Below, piece after piece: positions 1 to 12,410 of a stretch of DNA of 64,000 bases; the stretch's first letter is position 1, and each line of letters opens with the position of its first letter. A program made the translations under genes and the position numbers. The DNA comes from Liolophura sinensis (Eukaryota > Mollusca > Polyplacophora > Chitonida > Chitonidae). The stretch is from NCBI RefSeq assembly GCF_032854445.1, contig NC_088301.1, positions 56,556,512-56,620,511 of the forward strand, given 5' to 3'. The notes under the pieces are model-generated. The model was given only the letters and a program-made list of their open reading frames with translations. It ran no database searches and had not been told where the DNA came from.

Positions 1-740
1 CTGTAACTGTGGCAAATTACTTGCACTGTTCAAGGAGACTGTTACATGAGATTTTATTCCTTTCATTCTATGAGCACTTAAGGTGGTAAATTTTTATTGG
101 TTGTGCTGTGTTGTGACAGTGAAGTCATAGGGAATGAAAACTGTTAAAAGTCATCTATTGTATTTCATCTAAAGTTTGGTATGTATAAATTCACTTTCAG
201 TCAGAATATGTTATTTGAAAAATGCTAAGCTTCAGGTGAAATACAGTAAGTTCCATCAGTCAGTGAGAAACATTTTTGAGAATTGATATGAATTGTATAT
301 ATATATTGGTATATATCCAATTTCAAAAGAAAACCTCTGAAGTACATTTGCCCAAACAATACTTAAATTGATAATGTAGAAGTAAAAGCATCTCCATGCA
401 GTTTCTACTGTTTACTCCAGTTTTTGGTCCTCGTGCCCCTAACTTTATCTTAATGATAGCCTGGCATGAGAATAGAAAGCTAGTGTAAAATGTTGATACT
501 ACTCTGAAGATGCCTTTGCTTGTTGATGTTATTATTATTGAACCCACATATAACTATGAATAGTATATCAATATCAGGGTTATGTAAATGGCTATGCACT
601 TGTATCTTGGTGAGGTCATTCGGTTTTATATTGACATGAATTATGCAACAGAAGAATGCATCCTTATTATGACTTGTAAATTTGTGTAATAAGTATTTGC
701 TTGATAGTGCTTTGTGTGTGTGTGTATATGTATGTGTGTG

Positions 741-794
<54 letters not shown>

Positions 795-3789
795 AAAAAT
801 ATGTATGTATGTGTGTTAGACTAATTCGTATTCAGTCAGCTGTATATTTGTTCATGTATTTTGAAAAATATGTACATTCTGTTAACACATGTTGTACAGA
901 ATAAATTGCGTTGTTTTCAACATTTGTATCCATGTTGTAAGTCATTGTGTGTTTCAGGTACAGCATCAATACTCAGAAACAAGACATTATTTTCAAGCAT
1001 TATGCATTTATATCAATTTCAGTAAAAGAACTAAAATTTCACCCATAACTAAGTTGCACATTGTACTTGATTGTGACAATTCTATTGATCTTAGAAAGGT
1101 TTTGTAAACTTTGTTAGGGAGGTAGGATGTTGTCCTGTTTGGGGAGGGGATGTAGGTTTCAGCACAAAAAGTGTAGCTTTGACATTTCTTTGCCTGTAAA
1201 AGTGCAGTTTTAGGGTTCGAAATCATAGGTCATATGGCTTTATTTTTAATTCAGTCCTGTCCAATTATATTGGCAAATTAGAAGGCTTAACAATTATTAC
1301 TTCCCAAACAGTATAGTTTCAATCTGTTCATTGTAAATTTACACTTTCTCTGATAGTGTATTTGGAATGGTTTTTTTTTCTGTGTTGTAAAAATTGTAAT
1401 AAGTAGTGTATAAATGCATGTATATAATGGCCCAGTTGTTTGTGTAATATATGTGGATGTAAAATTTTTCAGTTAAATGCTGTAAACACCATATTACTTG
1501 GCCTATACTCGTGTCACAAGTGCTATAACATTAGGAATATTTTTCATTTGTTACATGTGCTTTATTCATTATTTTTGATATAATTTCTCAACAAAATTTA
1601 ACGAAGACATATTGGATGTATTAATACATCAGAAGAATTTTTATCTCTGGATAGGCCATGTTGCAGTTTGTGTGAAGTTCATATGTTCGTTTACCTGAAC
1701 AATCTTTTCAGATTTCAATTCTTTATGAATAATATTTTCAAATTCAATTTATGGCACAAAGAATTCAATCTCCCTACAGTATGCATACTTTTGATTATTA
1801 TTTTTGTTCTTCTATTTAAATTTCAGATCGTGTATTTATCAAAGATAAATGGTATGTGTGTAGACATTGCATAGTTCATGAAATGAAAAATATATCATTT
1901 GTCTGATTTACTGGTCACAGCCCTTTTATTATTTTGATTTGTATGGACAATTTTGCTTTTTTAGGTTTATTTGATCTTTTTACTCTGTGTAGAATCAATT
2001 CAAGCTTTTTTATGTTTGGCTTAAGGGGAACTAGAACCAATGCTGATTGGCTGACACTGAAGATATGATTTCGTTGATTAACTCCTGCAATCCTTGTCAG
2101 GCTTGTATAAATGTGCAATATCACACCAGCCAATCGGCAGCAGTCCTGTATCCCTTTACCCAGGTATGCGCTCACCTTACCCTTTTATTGAAAGGCTAAT
2201 TAGTCCAAGACGAAAAAGAAAAATGTAAATTGATTATTCAGGCCAAGTAAAGCAATTGTAAAATGTATTGAAATCACATGATTCATGATCCACTTTCACA
2301 CAGACTTTGGAAAATATTTTTTTTCTGTGTAACCATGTCGTGTTTGTCTGTTACAACCTGCTGATAATTTTTAAAAAGGTTTATAGCAAAAAGAAAGTTT
2401 TGTGAAATTGCTCTAAGAAGAGAGGTTAAGGGTTAACGTTCTGTGTTAAACATTTTTATTTGTAGCATATATCAAAATTTTTAACACCAGAAAGCAAACG
2501 CCTGTCATTATTAATTTATCTGTTATCTTCATTAATGGCTGTAGCATACATATGAGGTTTTAGTGACTCCTGCTGCGTCATCTGTATATCTGTCTAATAT
2601 TGAGCGCAGCGTGATGTATCAGTAAAAGTTAGTAAAAATCAGTGAAAGATGTTACGCTGTTTTATCAACTCCTACCATGATTACAGATTGCTACAGAATC
2701 ACTGACTCCAGATACTCATAAATGGAATGTTTTTTACCTTTCCGGTTTTGTTACATCTATATTATGTAAGGCACCCTCATAACTAAAGCCTGAATTTCCC
2801 AAGCCTTTTCTTCTAACTTCTATCTTATGTGAATAGAAATCTGTGATGAAATGATAGACCATACAAATAGTAAAGGTAAACTGTAATGAGGAAAGACATC
2901 AGTAAAGTTTTGTTATCGTTGCAACAGCTAAATCTCACATAGGATAGTGATTTCCAGACACATACACTTGATGTCGAACACTTTCTCACTATATAGTAAA
3001 TAAATCTGTTTATATCACCTTCTTACAAATTCAAGTAATCTCTTATGTATAGTTATAGGTTTTGGGAAATTTGCATGACATCTAGGTCGTCTAAAACTTC
3101 CGTTGATAAATTTCATTATTTGCCTTTCTGCTGGTAGGGCCCCTATAATTCCAAATGAACCAGCGTGATACTTCCGTTTGATTAAAATTTGTTAAACATG
3201 TATATCTACATGATTTATATTATAACATTTTGGGTGAAATAACCTTATGTCTTGTCTCTATGGTATTGGTGTGAAATCTCTAGGCTTTCTTAGAATAGTA
3301 TTATATGTCAGTGGTAAATCAATGGAAAATAATGTGACGGGCATTAATGGAGTACGGAAAATGTATGATCTTCTTTTTATGCGCTTCATCATGTCCAGTG
3401 TATAAGTTCTTAGGGGGAAGTCTTCCAATTATCAGAGTAAACAACAACATTTGAATGACGATTGAAAGTTGTCTTTATTTCATGACTGCATCAAAGTGTT
3501 AGTGTTAGTTAAAAATTTTACTTCTAACTAACTGATGAATGCAGTTATTATTTGTTACTACATGTAATTTTATTGTCGTTATTAGTTCTTGCCCTGGTCA
3601 TTATTTTTGTGATATATAGGTATCGGTCTATACATACTGAGAGAGTCATTAATCCCTTTGTAAAAATCGGAACAAATAAACATAATGGGAGTTAGGGTCA
3701 CTGGACCTTTTTAGTGAGCTACTTGAGATTTCTTTATTTCAAACAGCTTGTTTGTACTAAATTTGGTTTAAATGAAAGTATGCTTGAAA
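1..3789. other. AT-rich non-coding stretch, no gene seen
   Basis: No open frame here has protein-like composition or recognisable similarity, and I see no convincing exon with paired splice sites. The stretch contains a compound TG/TA microsatellite near 712-789 and a cluster of CCAAT boxes with a TATAAA near 2036-2145. It may be intergenic DNA or the 3' UTR or intron of a gene to the left. Confidence 0.5.
712..789. repeat. Compound (TG)n/(TA)n microsatellite
   Basis: TG-rich sequence runs into an uninterrupted TA dinucleotide tract from about 747 to 789. It produces a spurious Tyr-Ile open frame. Confidence 0.95.
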
Positions 3790-3844
3790 TGTGAACCTAA
3801 ATTTACCGAATAAATTGATATTAGCAAAAATGCATTTTTTTTCA

Positions 3845-5125
3845 CTCTTTCACTTTCACAAGTATAACCTGTCTCTTTATCCACGTGTAAACATGTCTCT
3901 TCATCCACATGTAACATGTCTCTTCGTTCACATGTATAACCTGTCTCTTTATTCACATGTAACCCGTCTCATCATCCACCTGTAACCTGTCTCTTCATCC
4001 ACATTTAACCTGTCTCTTCATCCACATGTATAACCTGTCTCTTCATCCACATGTACCCTCTCTCTTCATCCACATGTAACCTGTCGCTTCATCCACATGT
4101 AACCTGTCTCTACATCCACATGTATAACCTGTCTCTTCATCCACATGTACCCTGTCTCGTCAGTCAAGTGTAAAACTTCTGTCTTCATTCACGTATAACC
4201 TATCTATTCACCCAGATGTAACCTGTCTCTTTATCCATGTGTAACCTGTCTCTTTATCCACGTGTAACCTGCCTCTTCATTCACATGTATAACCTGCCTC
4301 TTCGTTCACATGTACTTGTCTCTTCATCTACATGTAACCTATCTCTTCATCCACATGTAACATGTCTCTTCGTCACATGTATAACCTGTCTCTTTGTTCA
4401 CATGTAACTCGTCTCATCATCCACAGGTAACCTGTCTCTTCATCCACATGTAACCTGTCTCTTCATCCACATGTATAACCTGTCTCTTCATTCATGTGTA
4501 TAACCTGTCTCTTCATCTGCATGTAACCTGTCTCTTCATCCACATGTAACCTGTCTCTTCATCCACATGTATAACCTGTCTCTTCATCCACATGTATAGC
4601 CCATCTCATCATCCACATGTATGACCTGTCTCTTTATCCACATGTAACCTGTCTCTTCATCCACATGTAACCTGTCTCTTCATCCACATGTAACCTGTCT
4701 CTTCATCCACATGTATAACCTGTCTCTTCATCCACATGTACCCTCTCTCTTCATCCACATGTAGCCTGTCTCTTCATTCACATGTAACCTGTCTCTTCAT
4801 TCACATGTATAACCTGTCTCTTCATTCACGTGTATAACCTGTCTCTTCATTCACATGTAGCCTGTCTCTTCATCCACATGTAGCCTGTCTCTTCATTCAC
4901 ATGTAACCTGTCTCTTCATTCACATGTATAACCTGTCTCTTCATTCACGTGTATAACCTGTCTCTTCCTCCACATGTAACCTCTCTCTTCATTCACATGT
5001 ATAACCTGTCTCCTCATTCACATGTTCTACTCAGTTAGTAGAACAACTTTAAACCCGCAAAACACTCATTCACTCATTCACATGTATAACTTCTGTCTTC
5101 ATCCACATGTTATGTTTTTTTTTCT
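3845..5125. repeat. 23/25-bp minisatellite array
   Basis: About 50 head-to-tail copies of a unit reading roughly TAACCTGTCTCTTCATCCAC plus ATG (23 bp). A common 25-bp variant has an extra TA (TATAACC). Copies diverge most at the left edge and near 4150-4400. The last degenerate copies end near 5120. No coding frame is maintained, because the unit is not a multiple of three. Confidence 0.93.
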
Positions 5126-5550
5126 TCTTCTGTGCAGCAACTTTAATGGCTTAAGTGTATTCTTGTATACACGTTGTCTTAAGAGCTATTTGCACTACTG
5201 TCCAATTTACAACGTTTGTTGTTTTAAAGAACACATGAGACCTACCGCAAATCACAAAAATTCGCAGAAAGTTTTCATCAACCTACTACCCAGCTGTGCA
5301 AGGTGGAGTTATATATGAGGGCCACTTACAAGGGAGGAGACAAAAACCGATTAGTTCTCATTAATCGGATTAAGGTAAGCTGTCCTATATCCCCGCTTGG
5401 GTCAATACTTCAGAAGAGGAACAGAAAAGAGGGAAACCAAGTGAAAGAATGCCAACTTAGCCGAAAGGCTTACATCAGGGTACACCAGGTAAAGGTTCAA
5501 AACCCGGCCTTAATTAGCAGGTTTTCCCTGCATCACTGTTTGTTTGATAT
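5126..5550. other. Spacer between two tandem arrays, no gene seen
   Basis: Unique sequence between the 23-bp minisatellite and the 65-bp satellite. The open frames here show no recognisable domain. Confidence 0.4.
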
Positions 5551-8500
5551 ACAGTGAGGTTCAACACCCACGACCAAAGACGAACCTCTTCATAACGATC
5601 TCAGCTGTTTGATATAGGGGAGAGTACAACATCAGTGGCCAATGGTGAGCCTCATTAAAACGATCTGAGCTGTTTGATATACAGGAAGGTAAAACACCCC
5701 TGGCCAATGATAAACCTCATTATTACGATCTGCGATGTTTGATATACGAGAAACTTCAATACCCACGACGAATGATGAACCTCATTGTTGCCATCTGAAC
5801 TGTTTGATATACGAGAGGTTACATCACCCATGACCAATGGTAATTCTCATTGTACATTCTGAACTGTTTGATATACGAGAAGCTACCCATTATTACGATC
5901 TGTGATGTTTGATATACGGGAGGCTACAACACACATGGCCAATGATAAACCTCATTATTACGATCTGTGATGTTTGATATACAAGAGGTTTCATCACCCA
6001 TGGCCAATGGTGAACCTCACTATTACGATCTGAGCTGTTTGATATACGAGAAGCTACCCATTATTACGATCTGTAATGTTTCATGTACGGGAGGCTAGAA
6101 CACACATGGCCAATGATGAACCTTATTATTACGATCCGTGATGTTTGATATACAAGAGGTTTCATCACCCATGGCCAATGGTGAACCTCACTATTACGAT
6201 CTGAGCTGTTTGATATACGAGAAGCTACCCATTATTACGATCTGTAATGTTTCATGTACGGGAGGCTAGAACACACATGACCAATGATGAACCTCACTAT
6301 TTATGATCAGAGCTGTTTTTGATATACGAGAGGTTGCATCACCCATGGCCAATGATGAACATCATTATTACAATCTGAGCTACAACGAGTAGCTACAACA
6401 CCCATTACCAACGACAAACCCCATTAGTACAATCTGTGATGTTTGATATACGGGAAGGTACAACGCCCATGGTCAATGATGGACTTCATTATTGCGATCT
6501 GTGATGTTTGATATATGGGAAGCTACAACATCCAAGGCCAATGACGAACCTTATTATTGCGATCTGTGATGTTTGATATACGGGAAGGTACAACACCTAT
6601 GGATAATGATAAACATCATTATTACAATCTAATGTGTTTGATATACGGGAAGACACAACACCCAAGGCCAATGACGAACTTCATGTTTACGATCTGTGAT
6701 GTTTGATATACGGGAAGATACAACACCCAAGGCCAATGACGAACTTCATGTTTACGATCTGTGATGTTTGATATACGGGAAGCTAGAACAGCTATGGCTA
6801 TTGATGAACCTCATGTTTACGATCTGTGATGTTTGATATACAAGAAGCTACAACACCCAAGGCCAATGACGAACCTCATGTTTACGATCTGTGATGTTTG
6901 ATATACGGGAAGGTACAACGCCCATGGTCAATGATGGACTTCATTATTGCGATCTGTGATGTTTGATATATGGGAAGATACAACACCCAAGGCCAATGAC
7001 GAACCTCATGTTTACGATCTGTGATGTTTGATATACGGGAAGATACAACACCCAAGGCCAATGACGAACTTCATGTTTACGATCTGTGATGTTTGATATA
7101 CGGGAAGCTAGAACAGCTATGGCTATTGATAAACCTCATGTTTACGATCTGTGATGTTTGATATACAAGAAGCTACAACACCCAAGGCCAATGACGAACC
7201 TCATGTTTACGATCTGTGATGTTTGATATACGGGAAGCTACAACACCCAAGGCCAATGATGAACATCATTATTACGATCTGTGATGTTTGATATACGGGA
7301 AGCTACAACGCCCATGGTCAATGATGGACTTCATTATTGCGATCTGTGATGTTTGATATACGGGAAGCTACAACACCCAAGGCCAATGACGAACCTCATG
7401 TTTACGATCTGTGATGTTTGATATACGGGAAGCTACAACACCCAAGGCCAATGACGAACCTCATGTTTACGATCTGTGATGTTTGATATACAAGAAGCTA
7501 CAACACCCAAGGCCAATGATAAACCTCATTATTACGATCTGTGATGTTTGATATACGAGAAACTTCAATACCCACGACAAATGATGAACCTCATTGTTGC
7601 CATCTGAACTGTTTGATATACGAGAGGTTACATCACCCATGACCAATGGTAATTCTCATTGTACATTCTGAACTGTTTGATATACGAGAAGCTACCCATT
7701 ATTACGATCTGTGATGTTTGATATACGGGAGGCTACAACACACATGGCCAATGATAAACCTCATTATTACGATCTGTGATGTTTGATATACAAGAGGTTT
7801 CATCACCCATGGCCAATGGTGAACCTCACTATTACGATCTGAGCTGTTTGATATACGAGAAGCTACCCATTATTACGATCTGTAATGTTTCATGTACGGG
7901 AGGCTACAACACACATGGTCAATGATGAACCTTATTATTACGATCTGTGATGTTTGATATACAAGAGGTTTCATCACCCATGGCCAATGGCGAACCTCAC
8001 TATTACGATCTGAGCTGTTTGATATACGAGAAGCTACCCATTATTACGATCTGTAATGTTTCATGTACGGGAGGCTACAACACACATGGCCAATGATGAA
8101 CCTTATTATTACGATCTGTGATGTTTGATATACAAGAGGTTTCATCACCCATGGCCAATGGTGAACCTCACTATTACGATCTGAGCTGTTTGATATACGA
8201 GAAGCTACCCATTATTACGATCTGTAATGTTTCATGTACGGGAGGCTAGAACACACATGACCAATGATGAACCTCACTATTTATGATCAGAGCTGTTTTT
8301 GATATACGAGAGGTTGCATCACCCATGGCCAATGATGAACATCATTATTACAATCTGAGCTACAACGAGTAGCTACAACACCCATTACCAACGACAAACC
8401 CCATTAGTACAATCTGTGATGTTTGATATACGGGAAGGTACAACGCCCATGGTCAATGATGGACTTCATTATTGCGATCTGTGATGTTTGATATATGGGA

Positions 8501-9412
8501 AGCTACAACACCCAAGGCCAATGACGAACCTTATTATTGCGATCTGTGATGTTTGATATACGGGAAGGTACAACACCTATGGATAATGATAAACATCATT
8601 ATTACAATCTAATGTGTTTGATATACGGGAAGACACAACACCCAAGGCCAATGACGAACTTCATGTTTACGATCTGTGATGTTTGATATACGGGAAGATA
8701 CAACACCCAAGGCCAATGACGAACTTCATGTTTACGATCTGTGATGTTTGATATACGGGAAGCTAGAACAGCTATGGCTATTGATGAACCTCATGTTTAC
8801 GATCTGTGATGTTTGATATACAAGAAGCTACAACACCCAAGGCGAATGACGAACCTCATGTTTACGATCTGTGATGTTTGATATACGGGAAGCTACAACA
8901 CCCAAGGCCAATGATGAACATCATTATTACGATCTGAGCTGTTTGATATACGGGAAGATACAACGCCCATGGTTAATGATGGACTTCATTATTGCGATCT
9001 GTGATGTTTGATATACAAGAAGGTACAAACCTCATTATTGCGATCTGTGATGTTTGATATACGGGAAGGTACAACACCTATAGCTATTGATGAACCTCAT
9101 GTTTACGATCTGTGATGTTTGATATATGGGAAGCTAGAACAGCTATGGCTATTGATGGACCTCATGTTTACGATCTGTGATGTTTGATATACGGGAAGCT
9201 AGAACAGCTATGGCTATTGATGGACCTCATGTTTACGATCTGTGATGTTTGATATATGGGAAGCTAGAACAGCTATGGCTATTGATGGACCTCATGTTTA
9301 CGATTTGTGATGTTTGATATACGGGAAGCTACAACACCCATGGCCAATGATGAACCTCATTATTGCGATCTGCGTTGTTTGATATAAGGGAAGGTACAAC
9401 ACCCAAGACCAT
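5551..9412. repeat. 65-bp satellite array with higher-order duplication
   Basis: About 60 copies of a roughly 65-bp unit containing GTGATGTTTGATATACGGGA, then a variable AAGCTACAACACCCAAGGCC-like part, then an AACCTCAT-TTTACGATCT part. Adjacent units at 6691 and 6756 are exactly 65 bp apart; others vary from about 45 to 66 bp. A variant series recurs as a block: the unit with GAAACTTCAATACCC occurs near 5750 and again near 7559 (offset 1809), and the unit with GAGCTACAACGAGTAGC occurs near 6377 and 8357 (offset 1980). This shows a long segmental duplication within the array, with extra units in the second copy. No coding frame persists through it. Confidence 0.95.
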
Positions 9413-9590
9413 TGTGGATCCAAATGTCTGGTATTCCCAGCTCAGCAGAGAAGAAAAATTTAGCTCATTCACTATAATATAGGGTAAGAAATGCATTAAC
9501 GTCCATTTAATGCAACAGAATGAAAGACAGCGTTCATTTATGTGTCTGAAATTATGAATATTTGCATGATGTGCATTTTGAGTTCTTAAA
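9413..9590 (+). repeat. Dispersed repeat block B, copy 1
   Basis: Aligns in direct orientation with 11755-11960. Both share AAAAATTTAGCTCATTCACT-like sequence, TATAATATAGGGTAAG-like sequence, then TGTCTGAAATTATGAATATT and TGCATGAT. It abuts the end of the 65-bp satellite. Probably a fragment of a mobile element. Confidence 0.6.
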
Positions 9591-10039
9591 AAACGAATGA
9601 TTGACAAAACAGTTTGATCCCTTGAGCTTTTCTTTTTTTCACAGAGGCATTCATTGCATAAATATATATGGCTCTGCCTAGGCGGCTGTGCGATAAATGT
9701 TTTGACTCTATGCCCATAGTGCAGAAAACATTTCGCGGAATTCCTCGAATCCTGTATAGATGTTTTAAATGCCATATTTTGCGCGGAGAAAATGGTTATT
9801 GCTTTATCGATTCTGGGAAGAAGTTAATCATGCTAATACAAAAAAATATGAGTACCTTGTCGTATTGACCATATATGCGTAGAGAAATCCACATTTGTGA
9901 ACTGTGAAAAAAAAAATTCTGTCATAAGTTTTAACACATTGACCGTTTATAACGGAAGCACTGTCAGATTATCATAGTTTATGGCGATATTTAGATGATC
10001 TCACCTGATGAGCTTCGTGAATTTTTTTTCATGTTTCAA

Positions 10040-10280
10040 ATATTTCAAATGCAATAAGTTTTCTGGATATGATGGGTTAACGGCTGAACATGTTAAATTT
10101 TTTAAAGACTCCTTGTAGATTTATTTTTCGCTATGTTTGAATGTCATTATTAAAAACAAATCTGGTGATATTACATCTTCTGATAAGCCTAACTATACCG
10201 ACGCTGTAGCGTGTGCTATTTGGAAAATCATTCATTATTCTTCACTGAGTCTGACAAACATTTGTACCGTTCTGAAGTAC
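10040..10280 (+). mobile_element. Degenerate non-LTR retrotransposon reverse transcriptase fragment
   Basis: From 10047 the + strand reads KCNKFSGYDGLTAEHVKFF, which fits the conserved start of a non-LTR reverse transcriptase domain (the K-x-x-G-x-DGLTAEH-x-K pattern). It continues with IIKNKSGDITSS, which fits the next conserved block. A TAG stop near 10113 and further stops break the frame. Only the first part of the domain is present. The part from about 10148 to 10276 is repeated in inverse orientation at 10762-10866. Confidence 0.65.
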
Positions 10281-10299
10281 GGTACAAAATAACTTCTAC

Positions 10300-10575
10300 T
10301 GACTAGTTTAAATTTATTAGTGACCTAAATATGTGTATGACCCGACATATACTCATGTTCCCCATTACGAAATTTTACCTTAGGTTTAACAGAATGCATC
10401 GTGCACAGTTTTTTCCGTTATAAAATATGCCATGGAAAACAGAATACAGTCCCACTCCCAATAATTATACAATCAAAACTTGCCGAAAGTCATTTGTTTC
10501 CATAAAAACGATGATGTGGGGGAGCCATACTTAACAGCAAACTTGCATTCGACACCAAATATGGGCCCTATAGAG
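10300..10575 (+). repeat. Repeat blocks C and D, inverted relative to 11979-12122
   Basis: 10300-10395 contains GTGACCTAAATATGTGTATG and matches the reverse complement of about 12040-12122. 10498-10575 contains AAAAACGATGATGTGG and matches the reverse complement of about 11979-12045. The two segments are remains of one repeat present in opposite orientations. Confidence 0.6.
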
Positions 10576-10584
10576 GATATATTA

Positions 10585-10866
10585 CGAAAGAAAATTGGAC
10601 TATCACGATCGATGAGCTTTTTTTAGCGGTGTCCAATGGTTACCTAATTGACAAAGGCTTTGTTGGCGTCTAGAAAGCATATGAAAACTGGAGTACCATT
10701 GGTGCGATAAAAATTAACAAGTTGTTTTAAGAACAAATTTTTTTTACTTAAAACCAACTTGAAAATCAGAACGGTACAAATGTTTATCACATTCAGTCAT
10801 ACAGCTACAATAGGTAGGCATAGTTATCAGAGGATGTAATGTCGCCAGATTTGTTTTTAATTATCT
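10585..10866 (-). mobile_element. Inverted degenerate reverse transcriptase fragment
   Basis: On the - strand this reads through a broken reverse transcriptase. It starts with the same segment as the + strand fragment at 10148-10276, then DKHLYRSDFQVGFK, and then FLDANKAFVN followed by KKLIDRD near 10690-10610. This fits the FLDASKAFD block of non-LTR elements, although the catalytic-region residues are altered. Several in-frame stops and frame changes make it non-functional. It faces the fragment at 10040-10280 and covers a later part of the domain. Confidence 0.65.
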
Positions 10867-10869
10867 GGG

Positions 10870-11180
10870 TGACCATACCCGCAATAACGCTCGAAGAACA
10901 GTGACAGCGGTGGAAAGCACAAATTCCCCGTAATCGACCGGACTGAAATATTCTTGTGAATGACGTTAAACAACAAGCTAATAAACCGCTAACTAAAAAG
11001 AGCTTTAAAAAATAAAAAAATCAACAACAAAAAAGCTAGCTAGCACCTGTAACCTTGACGTCTAGCAAAAGCCCAGGGCCGCGTAGGCTTACACAGCGTA
11101 CCACACAAACATAACAGTCCAACCTCCCGTCTATCCTGTGTTCAACGCGATAAGCCTCCAACAATGTAACAGTTTTTGTG
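10870..11180 (+). repeat. Dispersed repeat block A, copy 1
   Basis: Aligns directly with about 12120-12410. Shared parts include AATTCCCCGT, TCGACCGGACTGAAA, ATGACGTTAAACAACAAGC, CCTCCCGTCT and AAGCCTCCAACAATGTAACA. It is one module of the mobile-DNA mosaic. Confidence 0.65.
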
Positions 11181-11184
11181 TTTG

Positions 11185-11302
11185 TTTAATTTGTTTGTTT
11201 GTTTGATTGGTGTTTTATGCAAAACCTAAGAATATTTATACGACGGCGGCCAGCATTATGGCGGTAAGAAACCGGGCAGAGCCCGGGGAAACCCACGACC
11301 GG
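11185..11302 (-). mobile_element. Truncated tRNA-derived SINE (tail and body)
   Basis: Contains GATTGGTGTTTTATGC, CGACGGCGGCCAGCATTATG and AACCGGGCAGAGCCCGGGG, the body and tail of the window's main SINE. The A/T-rich tail lies at the left, so the element is on the - strand. The tRNA-like head is missing. Confidence 0.75.
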
Positions 11303-11309
11303 TAACAGT

Positions 11310-11510
11310 TTGGATGCGCAGCTGTCTAATGCGTGTCATATATGATTGTGACCTCACGATCACAGTAGCCTTTGTTTGAGTGGCGCTGGTACAACTCGAC
11401 GTCTTGGTGGGAGTGAACGCGTGCATGGTAAGGTTGACCACACGGATAGGTATTTACCTATAGGCCTACGTGAAATACTTGCCATTTCGCGAAAATGAAA
11501 CTAAATAAGT
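11310..11510 (+). repeat. Copy of the palindrome-arm sequence
   Basis: Shares AGTAGCCTTTGTTTGAGTGG, ACTCGACGTC and GGGAGTGAACGCGTGCATGG with the arms at 12398-12782 and 13034-13430. This is a third copy of that sequence, in the same orientation as the left arm. Confidence 0.65.
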
Positions 11511-11754
11511 TACATCCACAGGTAATTAAGTTAAGGATGGTAACTGATTCTAAGAAATGTTTGGCAACGATCACTTAAATTACTGCTCGAGTTAAATATA
11601 ACTGACATGAACTTAACAAGTCGTTTAATGGATGCTAAGTACGTTCTACACCAGTACGATAGTTTATATTTAGATGGATGCACGTAGGCCTACTTGCAAT
11701 TTGACACCCACATGCCTGTGTTAGAGAAGAACGCAAAAGAAGAAATACACGAGT

Positions 11755-12122
11755 CAGGAATCCGAATGTTTGTCATTTCGAGCTCATCGAAAAACAAAAA
11801 TTCAGCTCATACAATATAATTTAGGGTAGGATATGAAATGCATTCATTTTCATTTAGAGACACTGTAAAGATGAAACTGAATGAAACACAGTAATCATTT
11901 GTTTGTCTGAAATTATGAATATTTGCATGATTTAAAGTCATCCTGATGTTCCAGTTCGTTTCGTAAAATAACCTCTTGGGCCTGTATTTGGTGTTGGATG
12001 TTTGTTGTTAAGTGGGGCCAGACCACATCATCGTTTTTATAGTAACCTAAGGTAAAACTTCGTGAGAAACTTCAGCATATGTCGAGTTATACACATATTT
12101 AGGTCACCAATAAATTTAAAGA
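11755..12122 (+). repeat. Repeat blocks B (copy 2), D and C
   Basis: 11755-11960 is a direct copy of the 9413-9590 block. 11979-12045 and 12040-12122 are the inverted partners of the blocks at 10498-10575 and 10300-10395. No open frame of note. Confidence 0.55.
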
Positions 12123-12410
12123 CAGTAACAACGGTGAAAGCAACAATTCCCCGTCCTCGACCGGACTGAAAAGTTGTTAACAATGACGTTAAACAACAAG
12201 CAAATAAACCAGCAACTAAAGAGAGCTTGAAAAAAAAAAAACAAGAATGGGAAAAACAAACAATAGGCCTACACCATATGTAAGCTTGATGTCTATTGCG
12301 CATAAGCTACGGGCCGTGAACAAAGCCTGTCACACAAACGTAGAAGTCAAACCTCCCGTCTGCCCTTTGATCAGCGTGAAAAGCCTCCAACAATGTAACA
12401 GTTTGGATAC
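12120..12410 (+). repeat. Dispersed repeat block A, copy 2
   Basis: Direct copy of 10870-11180. Part of it, with the CCTCCCGTCTG motif, recurs inverted at about 14510-14645. It runs into the left arm of the large palindrome. Confidence 0.6.

Noticed and set aside
3845-9412. Possible CRISPR-like arrays
   Set aside because: The units are contiguous tandem repeats without unique spacers, in a eukaryotic genome.
9329-9775. 148-codon - strand open frame
   Set aside because: Spans the end of the 65-bp satellite and repeat block B; no domain and no splice context.
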